Positions 34,212-47,737 of a stretch of DNA of 64,000 nt are shown here, one piece after another; the first letter of the stretch is position 1; every line of letters begins with the position of its first letter. The notes under the pieces are model-generated. The model was given only the letters and a program-made list of their open reading frames with translations. It did no database searches and was not told the DNA's origin. This DNA is from Neurospora tetrasperma FGSC 2508 (lineage: Eukaryota; Ascomycota; Sordariomycetes; Sordariales; Sordariaceae), in assembly GCF_000213175.1 (NCBI RefSeq), contig NW_009799102.1:3433249-3497248 (forward strand), in the 5' to 3' direction. Made by a program: the position numbers and the translations under genes.

Positions 34212-34670
34212 GCTACAGTAGAAGCCCCTGGAAGTGCAAACAATTAGGGCTGCCAGAATTCTTTTGCATTTGTGGGGTATTTGCACTTTAGGGAGGTTGC
34301 ATTTTACAGCACACTAAAAACTCCTGCAGTTGCAGCCCCCGCTGATGCTAGAACCCCACTTAATTTACCACTAGTTGAGTGCCAGATTCATAGAGGCATA
34401 GTCCTGAGACTGCTAACTGTTAGTTGCAAAGACAACCACTCGTTTCTTGCATTAGCATGGGTCAAGTTTTTATAGAGTAATTACTTGGAACCCCATACTG
34501 GGATTCAGAGACCCCCTCATTTACGCAGTGTCTTTCGGTGGTCTTTTGGTGGCCCAGACACCTACTTACAATGCGGTCTGTGCGCTGGATTCCCCTCCTG
34601 CAAACACCTTATCCATTGCAAGAAATATCGGTCCTAAAACTGCATTGCAACTGCAGGGGTTTTTGCTGTA
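34212..34670. repeat. cluster of short related direct and inverted repeats
   Basis: A segment TACAGC...CCTGCAGTTGCA at 34305-34334 recurs inverted at 34645-34670, and a looser direct relative lies at 34212-34240. The core CTGCAGTTGCA is near-palindromic. The arrangement resembles a small non-autonomous fold-back element, but no target duplication is evident. Confidence 0.4.
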
Positions 34671-37600
34671 TTTCTCTCTCACTAAGTCTCCCTTCCACCG
34701 ACAACCAATCAACGCAACTCTACTTACCTAGGTACCTACACTAGCTATGGCACTTTGTGGACTTTCTTTACCCAGACTTCCAAAGCAACCAATTTTTTTT
34801 CCGTTTAGGACCCCTCACGAAGGAGAAAAATACCTAGACAGAGAGCCTACCGCTTTGCTCGACGATAGGAGCGGCAAATGTACCGTGACACAAGCCGTAA
34901 TGTACCCGCTCAAGCTATCTCGCCGATACGTCTTTTTCAATGGCCGATAAGTGACGAGAAGTGATCTTCGGTCCCGTCGCACAGTCAGCACCTAAAAGTT
35001 TAAATCGACCACCCTTATTCAGTTGACCATACCGTGATGAAGTATCAGTGCCCGGTTCCAGTGTTTGAGAAGCGGCACTTGGATTTCGTCAATCCGAATT
35101 GGGGTGCAGCATTCTTCCTTTGAGACAACAACTCCCCGCGCGCAATCCCAAAGAGGGGCAATTACTGACTGCATCACAATGTAGAGGTATGCTCTAGTGC
35201 TACTACCTCTACGTCCCTGCCCGCCTGATCAGGAAGGTCTGCCTCATCGACTCCCACACTTTGCATCATCATCTCTGCATCGCATGCGACTAGCTTCCCG
35301 CTGCTCCAAGCACTCTCGAAGCGAGAATCCTCTTCAAGAACCTCGGAAATACCGGCACACCGGCACCGGCTCCACCACACTATGTACCGGTCTACGCACA
35401 ACCCTACCTAATGCGCACAAACAGACATCAGCATATTATCGTAGGTACTTGCAGATCGAAGAGGAGCAGGGCTGCTCAGGGTTGTGAGCCGGAGACATCT
35501 TACTCCGCGAAACCTTGATACATTGGGGACTTGCGGGTACACAGACACTGCAGATCGGGGGGATGTGAAGAAGTTTCAGGTTTGTTTTTCTTTTCTTTTT
35601 TTCTCTTCCGAGGCAAAGTCAGATCGCGAGAGATCACGCCAACGTTTGATGAATGGAGGCATACCGACTCACATGGCTATCCTCGATGCCGGCCAGCAAC
35701 CCAACTTGAAGTCACACTGGATATAGCTTCAAAGAGAAGGGTACTCGTTGTCACACCGCCTCGAATCTTAAGAACCAATATACAACAAGCGACATGCAAA
35801 TTTGACCGAGTCTGGTGAATAACCCGGCACTATGAGCCGCGTCTGCATCAAGACGGCCAGACGTTTCTAGCCCAGGCGAGTAAGCTTCATCCGCTGCCCC
35901 CGCTTGGTCAGCGGTTCATCACTGCGCTTAGCTGGGTGCGAGATGAAGAGACACGGCGGTTGCCATCAATCCTTGAACCAAGTCCAAAAACCTCCTGCTC
36001 AAATTGGCCGAGATAATTGTCTTGCCACCAGAATGGGCAGGTATATTCCATGTACCTCGAAGATTATCACAGACAGCCGGCGTGTCTCCCGCCCAGCTGC
36101 GACTTCCCGACGGACATCTTTCCATCTCCTGCCATTGGTCCATTCGGCTCCGTGGCTCGTTCGGCATCCGGTTCCATGTGCCTTACCGGGCTTCCGTGGA
36201 GTCGTCCGTGGATCCGTCCGTGCGTGCAAATACGGGGAAGACAGGGTCTTCATTTTGACAGTCATACAATCTAACCCTGGTTTGTGTTTCTTAGTTTGGT
36301 ACCGAAAAAAAGCCCATTTCTACTTTAGAGCCACCAAATGTAGGAAAAGCGTTCGATTTTGAAGAGACGGGTACTGAAAGGGGACCACCCTCTCGTATCT
36401 TCCAGTTTTGGGGGTCCTGAAGGAGACCGAGAGAGGCATAAGTAGGTTTCTGCAGCGTTTTCCACTCTAGCTATTGTCCTATGACGCTTCGAACGGAGGC
36501 CAGATTCTCTCTTTGGAGGCCAATGAGAGCTCCAGATTTCCCCTGTTCGACCTATGACCGAAGAACCAAACTAACAAACAAACCAGCATTCCCTTGAACT
36601 GTAGGTGCCCCACCTACTATGGTCCGATGTCATCTTTTGCCGACCCGTCTTCGTAGATGAGTAGCGTATGTCTTGAGAGATGGAAGCGAGATCAAATGAC
36701 ATGATTGACGCCGAGAGTTGTCGGTAGTGGATAACATCCCACTTGACTATAGTACCTATTCCCGCACCACTGCGGTCACTTTCGCAACAGCGTACCAAGA
36801 TTGTCGGCAATGAAAACAACATTGCCGGCCTACCTATGCTACGTGATAGGTCCGATGCGAGCTTCGTGCTTTGACATTCGAGCTAAAGTTAAAGAAACAC
36901 GAAGTTTATGGCAGATCATCAACGACGGAGGTTGCGAGACAAGGCTTCATTCTGGCGCAATCCGTCTCTATGTGTAGTGTAGTGTCGTCACGGGGCGCTG
37001 TAGTTCAATGCTTGAAAGTTTGTTAGCGTTAACACTTGCCACCTCTTTTTGGCAGGGGAGAGGATAAGGAGATTCGGCGTTCCTATTGGTTTAAACCTAA
37101 ACCACCTTAAAACCAAGATCAGCAAGCGAACATGTCTCACATACAAACGATGCTAGAACATGACTCGATTTACAGCTTGGCGATGACAGACTAGTATGGT
37201 AAACGCTGTTATGCTAGGACTCTCGCAAAACCCACCTGAAAGTAGTAAAAGAGCACTCGGTAAGTACCGCGCTAACGGAACTTTTAGGAGAGTGAACTGC
37301 ATCACATGGAAAAGGGGAGTCCACCCTTTCAATCCCTTTCTGGTATTATGTCCGCTTCGAAGAGAAAAACAGAAAAAGAAAAGAAAGACATACTGTACTG
37401 TCTCTTGCATGTTTCAATTTTCAAAGGAATTGCCGTTCGTGCCGACACCCTTCGGCAGACTCCCGAGACACTCGCAAGCCGAACTCCGGCCGAGATTTCG
37501 AAAAAGGTGATATTGAGACTCCGTCACGACGTCAACAGCTGGTACTGAAACCACCACGCAAGCTCTACACTGCTGCGACACATACATTCAGCACTCTATA

Positions 37601-38094
37601 AACAAGGTACCCTGTGCGTATATATGCCCGTCGCTCAGCATATAGTGTCGCATCGTATTATTGCAAACAAAAAAAACAGCGCGAGGGGCAAATTGATAAA
37701 ATGGTGCTTGATATAGATATCAAGACAGCAGTTAAGATCTATTACGGAAGTCGTGAGACTACCGTAGCACTCCAATACCGTTCAGTTAGGAGACATGGCA
37801 AATGCGGAAGGTCGTTCGTTAGAAGGCAGGTATATCAGGTCAAGTGCGGCTTAGCCATTCACTCCCCGGAGATGATGAACGCTCTTTGCGGAGTTTCTTT
37901 TGACGAAGAAGCGCCGCGATCGTGCAAAAGTATTCATATCGCGAGGAGATAAGCATTGTGATTTCCGCCCGGCGACTCGCATACGACATGCCAGATTGTG
38001 CGACGTGGAGACGGACAAAGGTCAGGAATACAAGCGGGCCGCTGACGGAGCGGGAAGATTACCGCTGACAGTGCGGGATTGGTTGGTTGGCTGG

Positions 38095-38122
38095 TTTTTT
38101 TTTTTTTTTTTTTTTTTTTTTT
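38095..38122. repeat. poly(T) tract, 28 bases
   Basis: Homopolymer preceded by GGTTGGTTGGCTGG. Confidence 0.9.
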
Positions 38123-41100
38123 GTCTTTCGCCTCCGTCCAGTCGAGGCACGGCTCAACAACTGAAGCTATTGCCCCAAAAAGGTCGCCAAATTCACACAG
38201 TCTCTTATAACGTCAGGGATCATTGTCTCCCATGGCAATAGATGTCAGGTCGCATCTGAACGAAGCGAGAAACGAACAGAGGAGGTGGCAGTGAACAGCT
38301 TAAGCAAGAGGTGATGTCGCCGTTGGCGTGGAAGGAACATTTGGTTACAGTAAAACCCTATCGCCCTTGCGATATTAGCAGGCTCCTTGGTTTTAAGATC
38401 AGGCCCCCTTGCACACCGGTCGGTCTCATAGGCTCGACTCCCTTCTACAATTGGCTTGGCCATGCAGTCTGATTCCCGTTTAGGAAAGGGTGAGTGTGGA
38501 GCGGAAAGGTGCAGTGGGACCCCTCCATTCCAGGTCGCGGGCTTCGCTTCGAAGGGACCTCTTGCACTTTCTGTGTGGGTGGCTTCAGGTCTGGCCCAGT
38601 CGCAGGGCAGGCACCTCGGGGTTCTCGGGGCACTCCTTCTGTCTGTCATTCAGTGTCTCTTACCTCTAGGTACCTTACCTAGGTACCTCTATACCCAACA
38701 CCTTTGTTTTTATCTTTTCAAGCTGCATCATCAAATCTCCCGTCCTTGCGGGGTGTCTGGCATCGACATATCGTCATGTCTTGCCACGGCAGTATGTACA
38801 CAGTTGTTTGCTTCTGTTCAAGACTCCCAAGGCGGGTGTTCCTGACAGTGGACGTTCGGCGGGAGTGCCGTAGTGTACCTTCCATTCCTGTGGATGCCAT
38901 GTCAATCCGCCATCCACCCACTTTCCGTTCTTGCAGCAACTCAGCTGTCAGACAGGAGGTTCCACTACTGTCAGCTTCTCACAGCCAGTGAAATGGGTCA
39001 ATGGCATGCGGAGGGGTCCACTTGGCCTTCTCCCGGTCCCCTCGTCAACTTCGTCAGTCTCCTCAATCGGAGCTATCGTCTAGCGCAATCCTCCGCGTTT
39101 CAATCAACATCCATTCCTCCAAGCTTCACCAACTCGAGCGACAGACCCAGCTTCTATTGCATCACATGGTATCCAGCCAGCTGATATGCTTCGCATAGTC
39201 GAGCCATGGGTCCCCTCCCCTGAGGACACAGCCGACCGACCAGGTTAGGGTTGGTACACAAAGCACTTCCACTTACACTAAAAAGTAGACAGGAAAAAGC
39301 AAAGTGAGCGGGCACTGTGGCTGCAAGCCAGAGATATTCCCCAGGGCATGGCATCTCATCGCATCGATGGAGGCTATACCTTTAGCCAGGCCCTTCTTCC
39401 CAGGGCAACCCGACTCTTGAGGATCACTTCTCCCCGGAGATTGCAAAGTGGACACATCCAGATATCAACATGCCGCCACGCCAGCATTATCCAAGAAGTT
39501 CACCTAACCCTAGTGTACCATCAAGTCATTGCTTCATCCCTGGCTCTCGCTTCATTGTCTCGGTGGTTCGTCGGTTGCCTTTAGCTTCCGCCCAAGATTA
39601 CCCAAGCAAGGGGCCTGGGTCCTAGTAGGTTAGGTTTGCCAGTATGTCTCCAGACTCTTATGCCAGATTCGTACTTTGCACTTACAGTTCGCATAGGATC
39701 CTTACCTACATACTATTGCAGTACCTGCTATATCCGCAGCTCGTGGGCTTCTGCCACACCCACTGCAACTCACTCACCCCTACCGATACCCCTGGCGGAC
39801 CTTGTTCGGTAGTCGGCCCATGCACTACCCCCCTTGCCTTTGGCCGCTGCGGGAGACTGGCCCAAATGGTGCATAGTTGTGAGAAAAAAATGGTTATACC
39901 AAAAAGGGGACAGGCGAGACAATGGACATCTGCATCCCGGTGCCAGACCAGACCCTCCTCGCCCAGGGTTGCTTGTTGCTGCAACATTGTCTCCGTACCC
40001 GTTACAGGCACCGTAGCCTTTTTGACTCCCCCCCCTTTGATCCAGCAACGCTTCACATAAAGGGTCTCGTGGTGCCTTCTACCCAACGAGGTGCCAGCTC
40101 GATCCGACTAGAGTGACCACCAACTTGTGCATATAGGCCCATAACTGCAAGCCAACGCACCAACATTCGCTCACTACTTACGAACCTTTATGCGCCTGCC
40201 TTACAGACAGTTTATCCACCACGTATATGCCAGACGCGCCGACCCGCATGACAGCTGCGCTGCTTACATCAACAAAACCCACTGAAAGATCGGATATCAG
40301 ACATCTGCGTTAATCGAGTAACGTGTGGCTTAGACGAGTTTGGCGACAAGGGGTTGACAACCATCTTGAACAACCTTGGGAAGCAGCTAGTGCACACACA
40401 CCACTTCACGATTACTAAACGGCAGCCTCAAACGAGATCGAAAGCGAAGAGGAAACACATACTTCAGCACACGACTACGAACTCGGAAACTTGCTCGTTG
40501 CTTTACAAAGAAGGAACGAATCTCCTGATATTCCTGTAGTCCTGAAGGGCTCGTTCGGTAGCAGGAATCACAATTGGGGGTGAGTTGGAACGCTCAGAGG
40601 CTTGAAGATTTACACCATTGGCATGCCAGTGTGCGCCTTGACTCCCGTGTTTAGTGTCAGGCCATGATGGATCATAGGTCCGGCTGAGTTGATCGTTTGT
40701 AGTTTGTCCACTAACCTAGTACTTTATCTTAGCTCTTGTGGGTCACCGCCTGTGGACGTATCTCCACGGAAACCTTTTTGGACGACTTCGTGTCCAGGGC
40801 ACGGCCTTGTCAACGAGCATTTTGGTGAGTGAACGCGATTCAGTTACGTTTCCTCAGTGGCTCTCCTTCCCACCATTTCCCCTCTGTTTCAAAAAGACAC
40901 CAAACTCAACGGTGTCCTTCTGATCTACTGCATCATGCAGCCTTGGGGCCATGTCGTCATTCTGATCTCGGGCGGAGGATCTTAGTCGACACGGACCCCC
41001 AGGCTGGCATCGGAATGTCGGACGTGCTGTGGCCGACTGGATGACCTCTCTCAAGTGTTGTTGATGCGTATCTATTTTGATATCTTCAGTACCTTCGTCT

Positions 41101-41912
41101 CATCGTTGGAGTGTCTACGTATGGCACGCGGTGTTGTAGTAGAAGGCTCGGTATTCTCTTCCCCACGTCAAAGCTCCGGGAGGTAGTTTGCCTTCCATCC
41201 ACGACATTTATCATCACGCGTGGAGCTCGTCCGGAAACCGAATGACTCGACCTTCATCTTCTCTGAGTCTGCTGTTCCGTCTTTCTAATCCGTTGTTTAT
41301 GTCCTTAGGTTGTTGGTTCAATTTGAATTGCGGTACCTATACGTCGTGATTTCAGGTCGTATATTTCATTCGCTCAAGAGAAACACGAGAAGAACTTGCC
41401 GAAGGAGCGGACAATAACGACACTGGCGTTGGATTCATCTTCACGCCCAGCAAGTTAAATATTTCGGCACACACGGCCTTTTGCTCAGATCACATTCCTT
41501 CTCTTCACACCGAGCCAGGCCTCAGACGGTTTTGGCCACTCGCCATAACCACGCACTTGTGGCTCGCCCACCGGAGCAGAGCGCCGCCGCACACGCAACA
41601 TAGCAGACAGCTCCAGGCTATCCGGAATTTCGGTGTCCAGCTCCCTATCTTTCATCACATCACTCTCTTTACCATCCAGGTATATCCCTTCACACCTTCT
41701 CCCCCGCTCTTTACCTCCTACAGCCAGATACTCTTCCGGTCCATAGCAGGAGGCGAATCCATCCACGAGGACAACCACCTTATAAGAACAAGTTCCAAGG
41801 TGCACGACCATCGTCCGCCCGCAAAACTTTGTGCTTTGATCTTTCCGTCCAGGAGCACCAACGACCAAAGGAGCAACGACCCGAAGCGCAAAGGCAGTTT
41901 CACGTTTGTTGT

Positions 41913-43513
<1,601 letters not shown>

Positions 43514-44649
43514 AAAAAAGAAGAAGAAAAAAAACAGATCGCGGTCAGTCCGTCAATTGGCAAACTCGGCTTGCGGTTGCCTTCTTCTCTTTCCCTTGAC
43601 TTCCGGAGTTTGTACGGGTATTTTTCCCCTGCTCTTCTGTCCCTTCGTTGTCTTTTTAATCATTCGGGCATGGGATTTGGTGGGGTCTTTTGCATATGAG
43701 ATACCTGAAAGTTTCAAAACACGCACGCACGCACATACACACACACACTTGTTTGCATAATGGAAGCCCTGGGAAGGAGTGTTGCTTTTGGTTGTGCTTG
43801 GCTTGGTAGATGGTTGGTCCTTATCCTTCGCTTCTTTGTAATTTCCTTGTCTGTTATAATTAGTGATTCAGGTTGGCTTGAGATTGATATTGTATGTATA
43901 TCAAGGGCATGGCATGACATGACATGACCATGATGGGCTATGGAAATGTAAGATGGAAGGATCGGTTGGATGAAAGCAAGGGGGAGGGAAAGGGAAAGGG
44001 AAAGGGACAGTTGGTAGAGATAATGCGACCCGGATATAATACCCAGGGATATCGAGCCGTGACTACTAGGGCAAAACTGGGTGAAGAAAAGTGATTCGGG
44101 ATAGGAAGGGGTATGAAGCAGCAGTGAAGTAACAGAAAACACATATGCAATAAGAACGTCTTGAGTAAACAAAAGACACGCATGGGTGTAAGATAGTGAG
44201 GTGTTTCGATTAACTGAGACGAATATGTTTGCTGGATGGACCGATGGGTTGGGTGGGCTTGGTTTGAGTTTGGGCTGGGTGGGAAGCATATTGAAAGAAA
44301 AAAAAAAAAATTTAACTTGGCACTTACTTGATGAATCATAGAATTTTCCTTCACATAGTGACAGATATAAAAGTTTGAAGTGTTCGTGCCTTTTCGCAGA
44401 AAGTGTACTTGGTGTGTGTAGCCCGTGATAAACTCGGAACATTGGACAAAGTGTGCGCTTGCTCCGTTAACTTGTTGTTCCATGATAGTGAGTATTTGTT
44501 TGTGTGATGATTGCTTAATGAAGTGGACACAGTATGAAAGGAGAATATTATGAGAATAAGATCAGGGGTCGAGATGGAATAAAAGAAAAAAGAAAGAAAA
44601 AAGAAAGAAAGAAAGAAAGAGCGAGAGGTAAAGTAAAGTAGGTGGTAAG
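43514..44649. other. 3' flank of C2H2 gene, microsatellites
   Basis: Holds an AC-rich microsatellite near 43722-43750 and a GAAA repeat near 44590-44625. A minus-strand frame starting with ATG at 44483 (MEQQVNGASAHFVQC) reaches a GTAAGT donor at about 44332, but no convincing acceptor or partner exon was found. Confidence 0.4.
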
Positions 44650-45484
44650 NNNNNNNNNNNNNNNNNNNNNNNNNNNNNNNNNNNNNNNNNNNNNNNNNNN
44701 NNNNNNNNNNNNNNNNNNNNNNNNNNNNNNNNNNNNNNNNNNNNNNNNNNNNNNNNNNNNNNNNNNNNNNNNNNNNNNNNNNNNNNNNNNNNNNNNNNNN
44801 NNNNNNNNNNNNNNNNNNNNNNNNNNNNNNNNNNNNNNNNNNNNNNNNNNNNNNNNNNNNNNNNNNNNNNNNNNNNNNNNNNNNNNNNNNNNNNNNNNNN
44901 NNNNNNNNNNNNNNNNNNNNNNNNNNNNNNNNNNNNNNNNNNNNNNNNNNNNNNNNNNNNNNNNNNNNNNNNNNNNNNNNNNNNNNNNNNNNNNNNNNNN
45001 NNNNNNNNNNNNNNNNNNNNNNNNNNNNNNNNNNNNNNNNNNNNNNNNNNNNNNNNNNNNNNNNNNNNNNNNNNNNNNNNNNNNNNNNNNNNNNNNNNNN
45101 NNNNNNNNNNNNNNNNNNNNNNNNNNNNNNNNNNNNNNNNNNNNNNNNNNNNNNNNNNNNNNNNNNNNNNNNNNNNNNNNNNNNNNNNNNNNNNNNNNNN
45201 NNNNNNNNNNNNNNNNNNNNNNNNNNNNNNNNNNNNNNNNNNNNNNNNNNNNNNNNNNNNNNNNNNNNNNNNNNNNNNNNNNNNNNNNNNNNNNNNNNNN
45301 NNNNNNNNNNNNNNNNNNNNNNNNNNNNNNNNNNNNNNNNNNNNNNNNNNNNNNNNNNNNNNNNNNNNNNNNNNNNNNNNNNNNNNNNNNNNNNNNNNNN
45401 NNNNNNNNNNNNNNNNNNNNNNNNNNNNNNNNNNNNNNNNNNNNNNNNNNNNNNNNNNNNNNNNNNNNNNNNNNNNNNNNNNNN
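44650..45484. other. assembly gap (835 N)
   Basis: Unknown bases. Frames running through it are artefacts. Confidence 1.
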
Positions 45485-46138
45485 GATTGATTTGAAGACA
45501 TGGAGTGGTGGTGGATCTTATGTGTGCTGCTGTGTGACGCTGAGTGTGACTTCGTCGAGTGTGATGCCAACCAAGTAATTCATTGATGTCTCTCGCTTGG
45601 TGGGACTCGCTTTGTGAAAATGGGGGCAACGTTTTCTCGGGGTGGGTTTTGATAAGGGAAAGGATGGATGAAACATACACAAGGGGAAAAAAAAAAAAAA
45701 AAAAAGGGGGGGGGGGGGGGGGGGAACCAAAAGAATCAAAGAGGCGTTGAAGAAAAGACGAACAAGGAAGTAAGGTGGTCCCTTGTGACTGACGGCATCT
45801 TTTACGCGGACCTGGTCACCCAGCCCGGCATCTCCTTTGCGCAATTCCTAGCGTGAATGCCGACTGTTGGCTCCGACTGCAAGATCAAGTACAACTGGCT
45901 AGGTGAGGCGTACTGTGTTGGTGTCAGTGCTTCGTACGGGAAGGGTGACTAATGGTGCTGGTTACTAGCTAGCGAGGTAGTAACAAGTTTGACCGTGCAG
46001 GGGGGAGTATATGAATTAGAATCGATTGAAGAAGTTGGCTGTGTCTTCTTCTTTTCTGCTTGTCGGTAGCGGTGAGCGCGATTGTCGGCCCTTCGTTGAT
46101 TGAATTTGAGATTCGAGTGTGGTCACATCTGATGGGAA
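45485..46138. other. intergenic, right flank of gap
   Basis: Contains an A19 run joined directly to a G19 run at 45687-45724. No gene seen. Confidence 0.5.
45687..45724. repeat. A19 followed by G19 homopolymer pair
   Basis: Nineteen A immediately followed by nineteen G, about 200 bp from the assembly gap. Homopolymer lengths are uncertain. Confidence 0.85.
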
Positions 46139-47737
46139 TCAGATATAGTCCTCAAAATCCTGCTCCCTCTCTTCCACAAACTCGAACGCTTTCCACTCCA
46201 TCTTCTCCCCGTCTCCGCACACAAGATCCTCAAACGCCTTGATGACTCGGTCCTCTGGCCTCCAGTCCTCACCGACCTGCCACGTCGCTTTTCCTTTCCC
46301 ATCTCTTCCAACGGCAGGTGCCTCGTACCTCACCCCCCAGCGGAACATAACCGTCTCGTCCTCATACGAAGTTGGAGGCACGTCATCACTCCCTTCATAC
46401 TCCCTCGCCCTCTCCTTGGAGGGCCGCCACGTAAGCCACGTAAACAGCTCGGCGTCCCGGAGGGCGGGCATCTTTTGTCGTTGCAGAGACGAGGCAAACG
46501 CCAAGAGCAAAGGGTTGATGCGTTCCGCGATGGGGCGAAGACGGAACATGTCGGGGTTGCGGAGGTCGTATATGTCCGGTGCGTCGCCCCAGTACTCTTC
46601 CTCCTCGTCGGACATCAACTGGTGCGTCTCGTCGTCATCTTCCTGGCCGGGCGGGTAGTGCTCCTCTCTCGTGATGGCGAACCCTGTCGCGTGGGGATCT
46701 CCCCCTCGCGGGCCGGAAAAGTACCAGCTGCCGTCAGGCGCGCACGGGTGGAATTCCACCTTGAGGTGCCGCATGTGTGACCATGACGGACCGTCGCCAC
46801 CGGAAGGGAAAAGATCGGGGGTGATGAGCGCGCGGATGTCTAGTTCCTCCAGGCGACTTCCCAGGTCCCGCAAGCCAAGAGACACAGGGTCCATGCCTCC
46901 AAACTCGTTGGTCGAGGACGATGACGACGACGCGCCAACAAGGTCGGGCATCTGCGCCGCTTGGTCCACCTCGTCCCCATGGGAGCTGGGCCTCCAGAAC
47001 CAGAGACGGACCTTGGTGAGGGAGGACGGCAACAAGGGCATGGTATGACGCACAGCCCGCGCGAACTCGGTGCGGTCATCACGCCAAGGACCTGCCCAGA
47101 CGCGGGAAATGATGCGCAGTGCTTTGGATGTGAAGGCAACGGGAAGGCGCTCCCACAGCCAGGGGCAGTCCAGCTCGCAAAGTTGAGGGAGGCGGGTGAT
47201 GAGTTCGATGGGCGTGCGCAAGGAGACGGGCCGCATGTTGATTGGGTCAAAGGTGGAATGCCGGTCAGGAAGAATGCGCAGTTGAGTGACGCGGTTGAGA
47301 AGGGGCAGGCTGTCCGGATTCTGGACGGTAAGGCGGCGAGTGTGGAAGGCGCGGTGCAAGCAGTCTAGGTGGGGTTCGAAGGACTGATTGGAAACGCATA
47401 TGACGGGCCGAAGGCATTCGTCTGGGCGGTAGAGGTCCAGGTCGTCCGAGGACGCTTTGTCTGCCATGTCCTCGAGGGCGTGCAGTGCGTTGATGAAAGC
47501 GTGTATTTGGGCTGAAAAGTGGGCGTTGACGGTCTCGAACTCGGCGGGCGACTCCCTACACGCGCCAGGCCGGTTGAGAAGCAGCGGCATTTCCACCTTG
47601 AGTTCGCACGCACCAAAGACCATCTCGTCGCGTCCGGGCGGTAAGCGCGCATTGCAGGCGCGGACATTTTCGACGAGGGATTCGAGGATGGCGTTTTTCG
47701 AGGGCGGCTTGGCTACTTGAATGTATTGGGACGCCAT
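46139..47737 (-). CDS. fungal hypothetical protein, F-box-associated/DUF6546-like (tentative)
   Basis: Single-exon 532-residue protein. The central part has spaced Leu-rich segments such as LPLLNRVTQLRILPD, LITRLPQLCELDCPWLWERLP, LPSSLTKVRLWFW and LGSRLEELDIRAL, the pattern of degenerate leucine-rich or F-box-associated repeats in fungal orphan families. A typical F-box is not seen at the N-terminus. A WELL-type SPP/Trp region (WRPSKERAREYEG, FRWGVRYEAPA) and an acidic C-terminus (FVEEREQDFEDY) follow. I believe it resembles proteins labelled DUF6546, but only from overall look. Function unknown. Confidence 0.65.
   Translation of the reverse strand: MASQYIQVAKPPSKNAILESLVENVRACNARLPPGRDEMVFGACELKVEMPLLLNRPGACRESPAEFETVNAHFSAQIHAFINALHALEDMADKASSDDLDLYRPDECLRPVICVSNQSFEPHLDCLHRAFHTRRLTVQNPDSLPLLNRVTQLRILPDRHSTFDPINMRPVSLRTPIELITRLPQLCELDCPWLWERLPVAFTSKALRIISRVWAGPWRDDRTEFARAVRHTMPLLPSSLTKVRLWFWRPSSHGDEVDQAAQMPDLVGASSSSSSTNEFGGMDPVSLGLRDLGSRLEELDIRALITPDLFPSGGDGPSWSHMRHLKVEFHPCAPDGSWYFSGPRGGDPHATGFAITREEHYPPGQEDDDETHQLMSDEEEEYWGDAPDIYDLRNPDMFRLRPIAERINPLLLAFASSLQRQKMPALRDAELFTWLTWRPSKERAREYEGSDDVPPTSYEDETVMFRWGVRYEAPAVGRDGKGKATWQVGEDWRPEDRVIKAFEDLVCGDGEKMEWKAFEFVEEREQDFEDYI

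Larger units (their letters stand above)
27901..41912. other. 14 kb gene-poor interval
   Basis: No protein gene can be assigned with confidence between the tRNA-Ala and the C2H2 gene. The interval contains a weak two-exon candidate at 29189-29630, a possible spliced fragment at 31040-31400, a cluster of short related repeats at 34212-34670, AGGTACCT palindromes, a 28-base poly(T) at 38095-38122, and an inverted pair of TTAGGG-like motifs at 39244 and 39504. Frames such as 33426-33989 and 35904-36362 lack coding character. It may hold long leaders or noncoding transcripts. Confidence 0.5.

Noticed and set aside
44548-45680. Long frames of 282-372 codons on both strands
   Set aside because: They consist almost entirely of the N gap.
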